A stretch of 47,509 nt of DNA, taken from assembly GCA_947627655.1 (NCBI GenBank), contig CANQWW010000002.1:1-47509 (forward strand), read 5' to 3'. This document shows, piece by piece, positions 31,390 to 40,857 of this stretch (its first letter is position 1; each line of letters opens with the position of its first letter). Under the pieces are notes generated by a model. That model had not been told where the DNA came from, searched no databases, and saw only the letters and a list, made by a program, of their open reading frames with translations. Position numbers and translations under genes: made by a program. The stretch comes from an uncultured Acinetobacter sp. Its GTDB lineage: Bacteria > Pseudomonadota > Gammaproteobacteria > Pseudomonadales > Moraxellaceae.

Positions 31390-31899
31390 ATGCCTAGTCT
31401 CTTCATCGTTATGCTGGGTGGTCGTCATGCCCGTGCCAATGTGGAAGTTCATGATGTGATTCTGGCCGTAGGTGAATGCCTGGAAGATACTTATACTCAA
31501 TTAAAAAATGCCTGGTTTGGTGAGCCGGAAGCTTTACATATCGATGCCTGGGCACAAATTAACGGGGTAGAGTTCGAAGCTAAAAAGTACCAGTTACATT
31601 TTACCGATGCTGCACCGAATCAGGCGGATGAAAAACTCTGGCTGATTAATTTAGGCGGATATGATGCGCGTGAGTTTGGTGAATTGCACCGCTATGTGCT
31701 GGTTGTGGCACAAAATGCCATGGTGGCTAAGCAACGGGGCAAGGCTTATTTTGCTGCACACTGGCAGAAACAGCATACCGACCGGGTACTGGATGTAGAC
31801 GATTGTATAGCCATTGATCAGGTGCATGGTCGTTATGTACAGCTGGTGGAAGGCTCATTTCAGGCCAACCGCTGGGAAAACACTTATCTGCAAATTTAA
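31390..31899 (+). CDS. DUF1543-domain protein
   Basis: LFIVMLGGRHARANVEVHDVILAVGE..LKNAWFGEPEALHIDAWAQINGVE. Confidence 0.8.
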   Translation: MPSLFIVMLGGRHARANVEVHDVILAVGECLEDTYTQLKNAWFGEPEALHIDAWAQINGVEFEAKKYQLHFTDAAPNQADEKLWLINLGGYDAREFGELHRYVLVVAQNAMVAKQRGKAYFAAHWQKQHTDRVLDVDDCIAIDQVHGRYVQLVEGSFQANRWENTYLQI

Positions 31900-32005
31900 G
31901 CTAAAAGATTGTAACCAACCGATAAATGACACTCAAACCACTTTTAGAAAGGTTTAGAATCAGCATAATATCGTTATGGATACTCAATTCTTCGACTGAG
32001 ATGGA

Positions 32006-33007
32006 ATGTCTTACATGGATTTAATTCAGGCAAATGGACAACCGCATTATGGACGTTTCAAAGAGCTGCCTAAAAGTATCGACTACCATGCGTATCAATA
32101 TAAAACACCGTATGGACAGATACTGACTGGTTGGCGTAAGCAGCTAAAATATAAAAAATTCAAGTTCTGTAGTATTCAGCATGAACACTATAGTATTGGT
32201 GTGGCAATTGCCGATATTGCCTGGGCAGGACATGGTTTCTTTTATATCTATGACCATCAAACCGGTGAAGTTGAAGAGTGGAATGCGATTAACTTTTTTT
32301 CCCGGCATACGGTTTTAGATGAGCAGCCGCTGTTTAATCACAGTTATTTTTATAAATCACCTTATCAAGTCGAAATCCAGCATGCCAATGGGGCGCGTTA
32401 TATCAGTGTAAGCAAGCATGGTGACCTTAAACTGAGCGTGCGTATTTTCTGTGCAGGTACAGATCCACTCAGCTTATGCAGTCCGACCGGAATTAATGGC
32501 TGGACCTATACCCAGAAACTGACCACACTGGGCTGTGAAGGCTACTTTGTTACCCGACATGGCAAGACCATGCAGTTTAATGAACGCAGCTTTGCTGCAC
32601 TGGATGATACCTGTGGTTTTCTGCGCCCTGAAACGGCCTGGTTCTGGCTCTCCTGTAATTTCTGGGATGCCAAGCGCAATCGGATTGGTATCAATCTGGC
32701 TTCTGGAGTCAATGAAAGCTTTGGCAATGAAAATTGTCTGTGGGTAAATGGTAAAATTTATGCGCTGGCGGATGTACTCTTTCAGCAGGAATCAGAACAT
32801 CAGTGGACGATTCACTCATTGGATCACCAGCTGCAGTTGAGCATAACAACAGCTTGGCGCCGTTATGAAAATCTGAACCTACGTCTCGTTGGCAGTCAGT
32901 TTAGCCAGTGGCAGGCGCGGGTATCTGGAACCATTCAACAGGATGATCAGGAAATTATCTTGTTAGATGAATATGCTTTGCTCGAACAGCACTATGCTAA
33001 ATGGTAA
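32006..33007 (+). CDS. DUF2804-family protein
   Basis: GWRKQLKYKKFKFCSIQHEHYSIGVAIADIAWAGHGFFYIYD; WFWLSCNFWDAKRNRIGINLASGVNE. Confidence 0.75.
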   Translation: MSYMDLIQANGQPHYGRFKELPKSIDYHAYQYKTPYGQILTGWRKQLKYKKFKFCSIQHEHYSIGVAIADIAWAGHGFFYIYDHQTGEVEEWNAINFFSRHTVLDEQPLFNHSYFYKSPYQVEIQHANGARYISVSKHGDLKLSVRIFCAGTDPLSLCSPTGINGWTYTQKLTTLGCEGYFVTRHGKTMQFNERSFAALDDTCGFLRPETAWFWLSCNFWDAKRNRIGINLASGVNESFGNENCLWVNGKIYALADVLFQQESEHQWTIHSLDHQLQLSITTAWRRYENLNLRLVGSQFSQWQARVSGTIQQDDQEIILLDEYALLEQHYAKW

Positions 33008-33022
33008 GACTGATTCAAGCTA

Positions 33023-33049
33023 AAGCCTTCAAGTGAAGGGTTTTTTATT
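33023..33049 (+). terminator. Terminator overlapping the 3' end of the convergent gene
   Basis: CCTTCA-ag-TGAAGGGTTTTTT. Confidence 0.65.
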
Positions 33050-33937
33050 TTCGCCAATGGCATGCTTTGCCGCCTGCCAGAAAGCTTCTCCCGCCTGAAT
33101 CGGGTCACCGGTTTCTTCGAGGGTCTGCACCCAAACATCATACTGAGCGATGACAGGATGCTGATTCGGGTGAAAGTCTTTTTTGAACCAGTCCCGATAT
33201 TGCTTGCCCATTCGTGTCAAGACGCCTTGTTTACCGAAGAACCAGGGCAGACCGCGCATATTCATGTATAGACGCTGGCGTGGGCTAAAGCCATCATGTT
33301 TTAACATGATATTGGCCCGATAAATTGTGAAACCAAACATCAGCACGGTGGTCGAAACCAGGACGGCGCGGCGAGTGAATTCTGGTGTTTTAGCCACGTC
33401 TTTCATCACATCAAAAGCCACATCGCGGTGTTCCATTTCTTCAATCGCATGCCAGGCGAACATAGCACGTACATAAGGATGCGCATCTTGTAGGGTATGT
33501 CGATGACTATAAAAGGTTTCTGCCATCAGTGCAGTCAGATGCTCGGCTGCAGCGGTCACCGCAATATTAAACTGGGCTGAACGATGTTTAAGATCATAAT
33601 TGAAAATCTTGTTTAAACGCTGAATAAAGTCATCGACCGGCATGCCTTGATCGCGCATCAACTGGTTCATTTTGTCATGCGCCATACCATGTTGAGCTTC
33701 CTGTCGAATAAAGTCGGCTACGCGCTGTTTTAAGTCGGGATCAGTAATCTGATCGCGGAACAAACGAACACTTTGAATAAAATAACGTTCACCATCCGGG
33801 AAGGTCAGGCTGAGGGCATCGAACATACGGGTTAAAAAAGGATCGTCAGCAAACCAAAAGCGAGGAATTTCATGCAGCTTGAAATCAAGATTGGTGCGAA
33901 CCACCGGCTGTACAGAAGTTTTTAATGGTGCATTCAT
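33029..33937 (-). CDS. Putative metal-dependent hydrolase (PF10118-type)
   Basis: FPDGERYFIQSVRLFRDQITDPDLKQRVADFIRQEAQHGMAHDKMN; WHAIEEMEHRDVAFDV. Confidence 0.88.
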   Translation of the reverse strand: MNAPLKTSVQPVVRTNLDFKLHEIPRFWFADDPFLTRMFDALSLTFPDGERYFIQSVRLFRDQITDPDLKQRVADFIRQEAQHGMAHDKMNQLMRDQGMPVDDFIQRLNKIFNYDLKHRSAQFNIAVTAAAEHLTALMAETFYSHRHTLQDAHPYVRAMFAWHAIEEMEHRDVAFDVMKDVAKTPEFTRRAVLVSTTVLMFGFTIYRANIMLKHDGFSPRQRLYMNMRGLPWFFGKQGVLTRMGKQYRDWFKKDFHPNQHPVIAQYDVWVQTLEETGDPIQAGEAFWQAAKHAIGENKKPFT

Positions 33938-34074
33938 CTTTTAGCATTCGAATTAAGGTTGATGCTGACAGTATGTCGGGCCTTACACAAATTGTTTTGA
34001 CAGTTGCGGTCAACTTTTATACATTTTACGCCAAATGAAAATAAAACTTGTCAAATCAGAACCATCATTGAGAA

Positions 34075-35115
34075 ATGCCTATGCAGGACATCAGAATCTC
34101 CAATGGCTATATTCAGCTCTGGGCCACGCATCTGCGCAGTTTGCACATCGAGCCTTTGCAGGCAGATTTTCTGCAGGATTTACATGTCCGACTGCGTTAT
34201 CTGATCGATCAGCCTTTTGATACTGAAGTGCCGCTTGAGCTGCTCAATACCGTACTGACCCGGACACAGGCGTATCTGAATTGTCCACAGCTGATCTTTG
34301 AAATTGTACAATCGATTCGTCCGGAACATTTTGGTGTACTGGGTTATATGGCCTCAAAAAGCAGCAGTATTGCTGAAATGATCGGCTATATCATGCGTTT
34401 TCAGCGCCTGGTGGTCGATGGGAGTGAGTTTGTTCCTTTGCAGATTAGACAACATTCACACAGTATTGAATTGCACTGGGATGTTTTGCATGAAAAGTAT
34501 CTGTTACTGAATGAATTGACTATTGCTGCGATGGTTCAGTTGGGCCGTTATATTTTGCAGGAGCAAGCGCTATTACTACGCTGTGTACGCTTTGCTCATG
34601 CTCCCCAAATGGCACAAGTGCATTATCAAAAGTTTTTTGCCACTGAAGTGCAGTTTTCTCAAGCCTACTATGGTTTTGCGCTGGATATACAGGATCTGCA
34701 ACTCAAGTCTGAACAGGCTGATCCGATGCTGTTACAGTTGCTGCTCCGTCAGGCAGAGGATGCCATTGCAGCAAAAAAGACCACGGAATCTACGCTACAA
34801 CAAGCCGGTAAAATTATTGCCGAACAGCTGCGTACCGAGCAGCAAGCCATTAAAATAGAACAACTGGCCCAGCAGCTCTGGATGTCGTCCCGTAGCCTGC
34901 AACGTTATTTAAGTGAGCAGGGCAGTTCGTTTAAAAAACTGCTAGAACAGGAGCGCATAAAACGCTGTCAGCTGCTTTTACAGCAAGAACTCAGTCTCAG
35001 TGAGATTGCCCAGCAGCTGGACTATTCTGATCAGTCCGCACTGGCACGAGCCTATAAAGCTGCAACGGGAACCACATTATTACAGGCACGTAAACAGCTC
35101 AAAATTGAAGAATAA
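34075..35115 (+). CDS. AraC-family transcriptional regulator
   Basis: Arabinose-binding-like N-terminus; C-terminal LWMSSRSLQRYLSEQGSSFKKLLEQERIKRCQLLLQQELSLSEIAQQLDYSDQSALARAYKAATG. Confidence 0.93.
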   Translation: MPMQDIRISNGYIQLWATHLRSLHIEPLQADFLQDLHVRLRYLIDQPFDTEVPLELLNTVLTRTQAYLNCPQLIFEIVQSIRPEHFGVLGYMASKSSSIAEMIGYIMRFQRLVVDGSEFVPLQIRQHSHSIELHWDVLHEKYLLLNELTIAAMVQLGRYILQEQALLLRCVRFAHAPQMAQVHYQKFFATEVQFSQAYYGFALDIQDLQLKSEQADPMLLQLLLRQAEDAIAAKKTTESTLQQAGKIIAEQLRTEQQAIKIEQLAQQLWMSSRSLQRYLSEQGSSFKKLLEQERIKRCQLLLQQELSLSEIAQQLDYSDQSALARAYKAATGTTLLQARKQLKIEE

Positions 35116-35156
35116 AAAAAGCGACCATTCAGGCCGCTGCAATTTAATAGGATTGC

Positions 35157-36488
35157 TTAAGCTGTCTTAATATTGGGAAAGCGTAAGGCAATGGCCAATA
35201 CCGCAAAAATCGCCAAAATCCAGCAGTAATACACGCCGCCAATAAGCTCTACCGGAGAAAGCTTGGCAATCGAACAGGCCAGCAACAGCTGCGCGCCGTA
35301 AGGAGTCAAGCCTTGTACCACACAGGAGAAAATATCCATCAGCGCTGCAGAGCGTTTTGGATCGACCCCATATTCCTTCGCTACTTCACGTGCCATATCA
35401 CCAGATAAAATAATGGCCACCGTATTATTGGCCACAAACAGGTTGGAAAATACCACCAGAAAACTGATTCCGATCTCACCTGCACGTTGCCGGCCGACCT
35501 TAAGTAAACGTGTCAGGGCGTAGATGCGTTCAATCAACCAGCGTAAACCACCTTCACGTTGCATGATCGCCGATAAGCCACCCAGAAACATTGACAGTAA
35601 TGCCACTTCAAACATACTGAGAAAGCCATCATAGATCGCAGCATTGAGCTGGAGCAGGTCAAATGTAGGCGTAGCAAATAAACCAAACAGCCCGGAAAGC
35701 AATACACCTATCGTGAGAACTGCCAGGACATGCAGGCGGCTAAAGGCCAGCGCAAAGACTGCCAGATAAGGCAAGACCAGCACCCAGTTAAAATCTTGAT
35801 ATTCCACATTGCTGGCCGTACTGGTATGCATCACATAAATCAGGATCGTCAAAATGGATGCCGGTACCGCAATCCAGACATTGACCCGGAATTTGTCTCG
35901 GAGCTGGACTTTCTGGCTGCTGGTCGCTGCAATGGTGGTGTCGGAAATCATCGACAAATTGTCACCAAACATGGCGCCACCGACCACTGCACCAATCGCA
36001 TGTATCACGCTAATGTCCGTCGCCTGAGTAAAGCCAAAGGCAATTGGCGCACAGGCGGCAATGGTACCCATAGAGGTTCCCATTGCGGTGGCAATAAACG
36101 CCGAAATGATAAACAGCATTGGCAATACGAATTCAGGCGGAATAATCGACAGGCCCAGCTGAACCGTGGCATCGACACTGCCAATGGTACTGCTGACACT
36201 AGCAAAGGCACCGGCCAGCATAAACACCATGAACATCAGAATCAGGTTGGGATGGCTGGCACCTTTAAGAAATTCTTCAATACCTTGGTTAAGTTTGCCG
36301 CGATACACTAATGCAGCCAAGATAATCGCAGGCAGGGCGGCAACGGGCGCTTTGACCTGATAGAACGCGAACTCGGTTCCAATCAGTGTATGGTAAATTC
36401 CGCTACCTAAAAAAATGGTTAAAAATACAATAAGCGGCAACAGTGCAATGGCTCTCGCCTGCACCGAAGCATCTGAGTCAGTCTGCAT
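35157..36488 (-). CDS. Na+/H+ antiporter NhaC-family protein
   Basis: MGTSMGTIAACAPIAFGF, GAVVGGAMFGDNLSMISDTTIAA, VVFSNLFVANNTVAIILSGDMAREVAKEYG. Confidence 0.87.
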   Translation of the reverse strand: MQTDSDASVQARAIALLPLIVFLTIFLGSGIYHTLIGTEFAFYQVKAPVAALPAIILAALVYRGKLNQGIEEFLKGASHPNLILMFMVFMLAGAFASVSSTIGSVDATVQLGLSIIPPEFVLPMLFIISAFIATAMGTSMGTIAACAPIAFGFTQATDISVIHAIGAVVGGAMFGDNLSMISDTTIAATSSQKVQLRDKFRVNVWIAVPASILTILIYVMHTSTASNVEYQDFNWVLVLPYLAVFALAFSRLHVLAVLTIGVLLSGLFGLFATPTFDLLQLNAAIYDGFLSMFEVALLSMFLGGLSAIMQREGGLRWLIERIYALTRLLKVGRQRAGEIGISFLVVFSNLFVANNTVAIILSGDMAREVAKEYGVDPKRSAALMDIFSCVVQGLTPYGAQLLLACSIAKLSPVELIGGVYYCWILAIFAVLAIALRFPNIKTA

Positions 36489-36852
36489 AGGAGATAAAAA
36501 AGTAAAAAAGTACGGCTAGTATAAAGCAGGTTTTGCAATTTCAGAAAATTTTAAATCCAGGCGCTAACTTCTATATTTTATTAGATTTTTAGTAATCAAA
36601 ATAAGTTTATCTAAACATTCAATATTTTACATAAAGCTGAAATTAGTCATCTTTGATCATTGAGAAAAGAATCAAAATATTCGTAAATACAGTCTTTCGG
36701 GTTGTTCTGAAATCTTTGCGCAGGAAATGAAATGCAATACCGTCTCGCTGTGTACTGTTCAATGAACAAAAAATAGCGTTACAATGCGGTGTCTTGTATT
36801 TCTACATAGTCAACGCTCAAGTTTGAAAACACATTAAGGAAAGCTCAACCCT

Positions 36853-37656
36853 ATGTCACGTTTAGCCACACGATTTGGACAACTTAAATCTCAACAGCGT
36901 AAAGCTTTAGTTTCTTATATCATGGCTGGTGACCCGCATCCAGAAGTCACTGTACCTCTTCTGCATCAGATGGTGGATGCTGGTGTCGATGTGATTGAGT
37001 TGGGCTTACCATTTTCAGATCCAATGGCGGATGGGCCTGTCATTGCACTTGCTGCTGAACGCGCACTTGCAGGTGGGACCAATACGCTGGATGCGCTGAA
37101 TATGGTCAAGGAGTTTCGTCAAAAAGACAATGAAACTCCTGTGGTTTTAATGGGTTATCTGAATCCGGTTGAAGTGATTGGCTATGAAAAGTTTGTCGCT
37201 TATGCTCATGAATGTGGCGTCGATGGTGTACTTCTGGTGGATTTGCCACCTGAAGAAGCAGATGATTTGAAAACCGTGTTGCAACAATATGACATGGATC
37301 AGATCTTCCTGTTGGCACCGACCTCGACTGATCAGCGTATTCAGCACGTGGTAAAACAGGCCAGTGGCTTTATTTATTACGTGTCTCTGAAAGGCGTAAC
37401 TGGTGCAGCAACTTTGGACGTGTCTGAAGCTGCCGCCCGCATTCAGAAAATTAAAGCTGCGACAGATGTTCCTGTAGGCGTGGGTTTTGGTATCAGTGAT
37501 GCTGCATCTGCGAAAGCGATGGGTGTTGCTGCCGATGCAGTGATTGTAGGAAGTGCGTTTGTAAAGCAGTTTGCCGCACTTGCCCCAGAACAAGCCGTTG
37601 TTGAAACGGTGAATAAAGTCAAGGAGCTTCGAGCAGCGCTCGATGAGTTAGTATGA
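36853..37656 (+). CDS. trpA: Tryptophan synthase alpha subunit
   Basis: MAGDPHPEVT, IELGLPFSDPMADGPVIALAAERAL, GVDGVLLVDLPPEEAD, VGFGISDAASAKA. Confidence 0.97.
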   Translation: MSRLATRFGQLKSQQRKALVSYIMAGDPHPEVTVPLLHQMVDAGVDVIELGLPFSDPMADGPVIALAAERALAGGTNTLDALNMVKEFRQKDNETPVVLMGYLNPVEVIGYEKFVAYAHECGVDGVLLVDLPPEEADDLKTVLQQYDMDQIFLLAPTSTDQRIQHVVKQASGFIYYVSLKGVTGAATLDVSEAAARIQKIKAATDVPVGVGFGISDAASAKAMGVAADAVIVGSAFVKQFAALAPEQAVVETVNKVKELRAALDELV

Positions 37657-38549
37657 GTCAACCAGTGAAATCAGGCAAAATTCTGAGCCCATCGACCCCA
37701 TGGACGGAGCGTACAGTTCCCGGTATTGATGTGCCTGATGAGCAAACCGCATTAAAGGCAACTTTTACAGAGCCGACCATTGAATGTCCTGAATGTCATG
37801 CCTTGGTGACACGTACCGCGATGTCATTTAATGCCTATGTTTGTCCACAGTGTGATGAACATTTGAAAATGAAGGCACGTGACCGTTTGAACTGGTTCTT
37901 TGACCAAGTACAGACTGAAATGGGCCAAGAATTCAAAGCCAAAGATCCGCTGAAATTTGTCGACAGTAAAGCCTATCCGGACCGCATGACAGAAGCGCAA
38001 AAGAAAACCGGTGAAACCGAAGCGTTGGTGGTGATGCAAGGTCTACTCAAAGGTGTTCCGATGATTGCGGCTGCTTTTGAATTTGATTTCATGGGCGGTT
38101 CAATGGGTACAGTGGTCGGTGACCGTTTTGTCCAGGCAGCTGAGCGTGCGATTGAAGCGCAGCAACCATTGATCTGTTTTGCAGCTTCTGGTGGCGCTCG
38201 TATGCAGGAAGGCATGCTGTCCCTCATGCAAATGGCGCGTACTTCTGCTGCCATCCAGCGTATGAAAGAAGCGGGCCTGCCATACGTGGTGGTATTGACC
38301 CATCCGGTGTATGGCGGCGTAACTGCATCTTTAGCGATGCTCGGTGATGTACATCTGGCTGAGCCAAAGGCCATGATCGGCTTTGCAGGGAAACGTGTGA
38401 TCGAACAAACTGTGCGTGAAAAACTGGATGAACCGTTCCAGCGTGCAGAATATTTGCTTGATCATGGCGTAATCGATCAGATTGTTCACCGTCACGCATT
38501 ACGTGATACAGTCTATCGTATTGTCACCAAACTGATGAATTTGCCTTGA
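37653..38549 (+). CDS. accD: Acetyl-CoA carboxylase carboxyltransferase subunit beta
   Basis: Zn ribbon CPECHALVTRTAMSFNAYVCPQCDEH; ASGGARMQEGMLSLMQMART; GFAGKRVIEQTVREKLDE. Confidence 0.98.
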   Translation: MSQPVKSGKILSPSTPWTERTVPGIDVPDEQTALKATFTEPTIECPECHALVTRTAMSFNAYVCPQCDEHLKMKARDRLNWFFDQVQTEMGQEFKAKDPLKFVDSKAYPDRMTEAQKKTGETEALVVMQGLLKGVPMIAAAFEFDFMGGSMGTVVGDRFVQAAERAIEAQQPLICFAASGGARMQEGMLSLMQMARTSAAIQRMKEAGLPYVVVLTHPVYGGVTASLAMLGDVHLAEPKAMIGFAGKRVIEQTVREKLDEPFQRAEYLLDHGVIDQIVHRHALRDTVYRIVTKLMNLP

Positions 38550-39832
38550 ACACAGCAGCACCTTTAGTAACAGATTCTTTAGACACATGGCTCGATTATT
38601 GGAGCCATGTTCACGTTACGGGAATTGATTTAGGTCTGGAGCGTGTGATGCCGGTGGCGGAAAAGCTCGGCGTCGTACGTCCTGCGGCCAAGGTGCTGAC
38701 CGTTGCAGGCACGAATGGGAAGGGTTCTACCACCACCACCTTGGCAGCTATTTTAAATGCCCAAGGTTTGAAAGTCGGACTCTATCAATCTCCACACGTG
38801 TACCGCTTTAATGAGCGCGTCAAATTACGCGGCATTGAAGTTGCAGACCAGTTACTGATTGATGCTTTTGTGGAAGTCGATCAGGCTCGCCGTGAATGCG
38901 GTTTGAGCCTGTCATTCTTTGAAGCCACGACACTGGCAGCTTTTGTCATTTTTAAAAATGAACATTGTGACGTTTGGGTGCTGGAAGTGGGGCTGGGTGG
39001 CCGTCTGGATGTGGTTAATGTGGTTGATCCAGATGTGGCGGTGATTACCAATATCGGTCTGGATCATACGGACTGGCTCGGTGACACTATTGAAAAAATT
39101 GCCTTTGAAAAGGCTGGGATTATCCGTCGCAATATTCCTGTTATTTTTGGCGGACAACAACAGATTCCTCAAGCGATTTTAGCTAAGGCGGCTGAATGCC
39201 AGGCACCGCTGTATGCCTTGAATCGCGACTATTTCTATGAAGCTTTTGCAGATGGAAAAACTTGGGGCTTTGCAACTTCAGGTACCACCCTGAAATTGCC
39301 AGTAGGTTCGCTTGCACTGGATAATATCTCCACCGCTGTGGCTGCGATTCTGCTCAGTGGTCTTGACGTCAGCCAGCAGGCGCTTGCGCAAGGCATTCAA
39401 ACGGCCAAATTGCCCGGTCGTTTTGAAATCCGCACGATTGAAAACCAAACCGTGATTTTTGATGCCGGGCATAACCCGCATGGCGTAGAATTTTTATTAA
39501 GACAATTAGAACAATATTTAAACCATCATCCTGAAACCCCGGAAGTTGTGTGTGTCTTCTCGATGTTGGCTGATAAAGACATAAATTCTGTGATTGGGTT
39601 ATTGAAAGACAGAGTCCATTCGTGGAAAATTGCACCGCTAGACGTGCCACGTGCCGCAGAACTGTCAATCTTGACAGATGCGCTGGCTGGCCAGTCTATA
39701 GCAAGGTATGACAATGTGAAATTAGCTTTCAGATCAGCGCTAGATGAAACAAATAATAATCAGCTGATTCTGGTATGTGGTTCATTTCATACATTAGAAG
39801 CGGTATGGGAGTGTTTGGAAGAATGTCAATGA
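38546..39832 (+). CDS. folC: Bifunctional folylpolyglutamate/dihydrofolate synthase
   Basis: VAGTNGKGSTTTTLAAIL, YQSPHVYRFNERVKLRG, VGLGGRLDVVNVVDPDVAVITNIGLDHTDWLG; TTG start overlapping accD stop. Confidence 0.97.
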   Translation: MNTAAPLVTDSLDTWLDYWSHVHVTGIDLGLERVMPVAEKLGVVRPAAKVLTVAGTNGKGSTTTTLAAILNAQGLKVGLYQSPHVYRFNERVKLRGIEVADQLLIDAFVEVDQARRECGLSLSFFEATTLAAFVIFKNEHCDVWVLEVGLGGRLDVVNVVDPDVAVITNIGLDHTDWLGDTIEKIAFEKAGIIRRNIPVIFGGQQQIPQAILAKAAECQAPLYALNRDYFYEAFADGKTWGFATSGTTLKLPVGSLALDNISTAVAAILLSGLDVSQQALAQGIQTAKLPGRFEIRTIENQTVIFDAGHNPHGVEFLLRQLEQYLNHHPETPEVVCVFSMLADKDINSVIGLLKDRVHSWKIAPLDVPRAAELSILTDALAGQSIARYDNVKLAFRSALDETNNNQLILVCGSFHTLEAVWECLEECQ

Positions 39833-40857
39833 ATAACACACAACGCTGGATGGGCGGCGTTGTTTTATTAGGTGGTGGTGTTTTATTGGCAGCATTACTC
39901 CTGAAAGGTAAAGATGAAATTGATCATCAACGTCTGAATCCGCCAGAGCAGGCTGCTCAAGTTGAAAATAATGAAGTTGCAGGCCGCAGTTCCTTAACCG
40001 TCGATGTCGAAACGGAAAAACGTTTACTGGAACAGCAGCGTCGTGACCGCGAAAAGGCCGTGGCTGAACAAGAAGCACGCGCAGCCGAATTCCTGGCGAT
40101 GCAACAGCAAGCAGAAGCCGATGCAGCACGTAAAGCGGCTGAAGAGTATGCCGCGTTGAATGCTCACCGTATTGGCCAGCAAAGCTCTGATAATATTCCA
40201 CCCGAACTGGTTGAAGATGAACAAGCAAAACAGAAGCGTTTAGCCGAAGATAAAGCGGCGGCACAGAAAAAGCTTGAACAGCAGAAACAAGAACAGCAAC
40301 TTGCCCAGCAAAAAGTAGTAACCAGCGATGCTGCGAAGAAAGAAGCTGAACGTAAAGCTGCGGAAGAAAAACGTAAAGCTGCGGAGCTGAAAGCGGCGGA
40401 AAGAAAAGAAGCCGAGCGTAAGGCTGCGGAAGAAAAACGCAAAGCTGAAGAACGTAAAGCGGCTGAAAAGAAAGAAGCTGAGCGTAAAGCTGCCGAAGAA
40501 AAACGTAAGGCAGAAGAAAAGCAAAAGGCTGAGGAAAAGCGTAAGGCTGAAGAAGCCAAGCAAAAGGCAGAAGCTGAAAAAGCCCGTAAGCTGCTGGAAG
40601 GTGATAGTGACAAGCAGTGGATGGTGCAGGTGGCTCTGGCAGCCAATGAAGCCAATGCTGATGCGGTCGCAGCAAAATTACGTGCCAAAGGTTATAAGGT
40701 CACCAAGAGTCCAACCTCTAAAGGGATCCGGATTATGGTGGGGCCATCTAAAGACCGTGAAGCTGCTGATGCATTACGGAAGAAAATTGCTTCTGATACG
40801 AGTCTGAATATGAAATCGGCTTGGGTGAATGAGTGGGTGCCACTGGATAAGCGTTAA
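39829..40857 (+). CDS. SPOR-domain protein (DedD-like)
   Basis: N-terminal TM, Lys/Glu/Ala-rich linker, C-terminal KQWMVQVALAANEANADAVAAKLRAKGYKVTKS...VGPSKDREAADALRKKI SPOR domain; position after accD-folC. Confidence 0.88.
   Translation: MNNTQRWMGGVVLLGGGVLLAALLLKGKDEIDHQRLNPPEQAAQVENNEVAGRSSLTVDVETEKRLLEQQRRDREKAVAEQEARAAEFLAMQQQAEADAARKAAEEYAALNAHRIGQQSSDNIPPELVEDEQAKQKRLAEDKAAAQKKLEQQKQEQQLAQQKVVTSDAAKKEAERKAAEEKRKAAELKAAERKEAERKAAEEKRKAEERKAAEKKEAERKAAEEKRKAEEKQKAEEKRKAEEAKQKAEAEKARKLLEGDSDKQWMVQVALAANEANADAVAAKLRAKGYKVTKSPTSKGIRIMVGPSKDREAADALRKKIASDTSLNMKSAWVNEWVPLDKR
40333..40590 (+). repeat. Degenerate tandem repeats encoding KAAEEKRKAEE-type linker
   Basis: Repeated (GAA)CGTAAAGCTGCGGAAGAAAAACG-type units. 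Confidence 0.8.

Noticed and set aside
35730-36311. 193-aa plus-strand ORF opposite the NhaC-type antiporter
   Set aside because: His/Asn/Gly-rich antisense translation of a membrane protein; not a plausible protein.
37147-37593. 148-aa minus-strand ORF opposite trpA
   Set aside because: Antisense shadow; trpA is unambiguous.
40164-40688. Long minus-strand Ser/Phe-rich ORFs opposite the SPOR gene (also 39794-40675, 40240-40563)
   Set aside because: Antisense shadow of the KAE-rich repeat linker; low-complexity composition explains the lack of stops.
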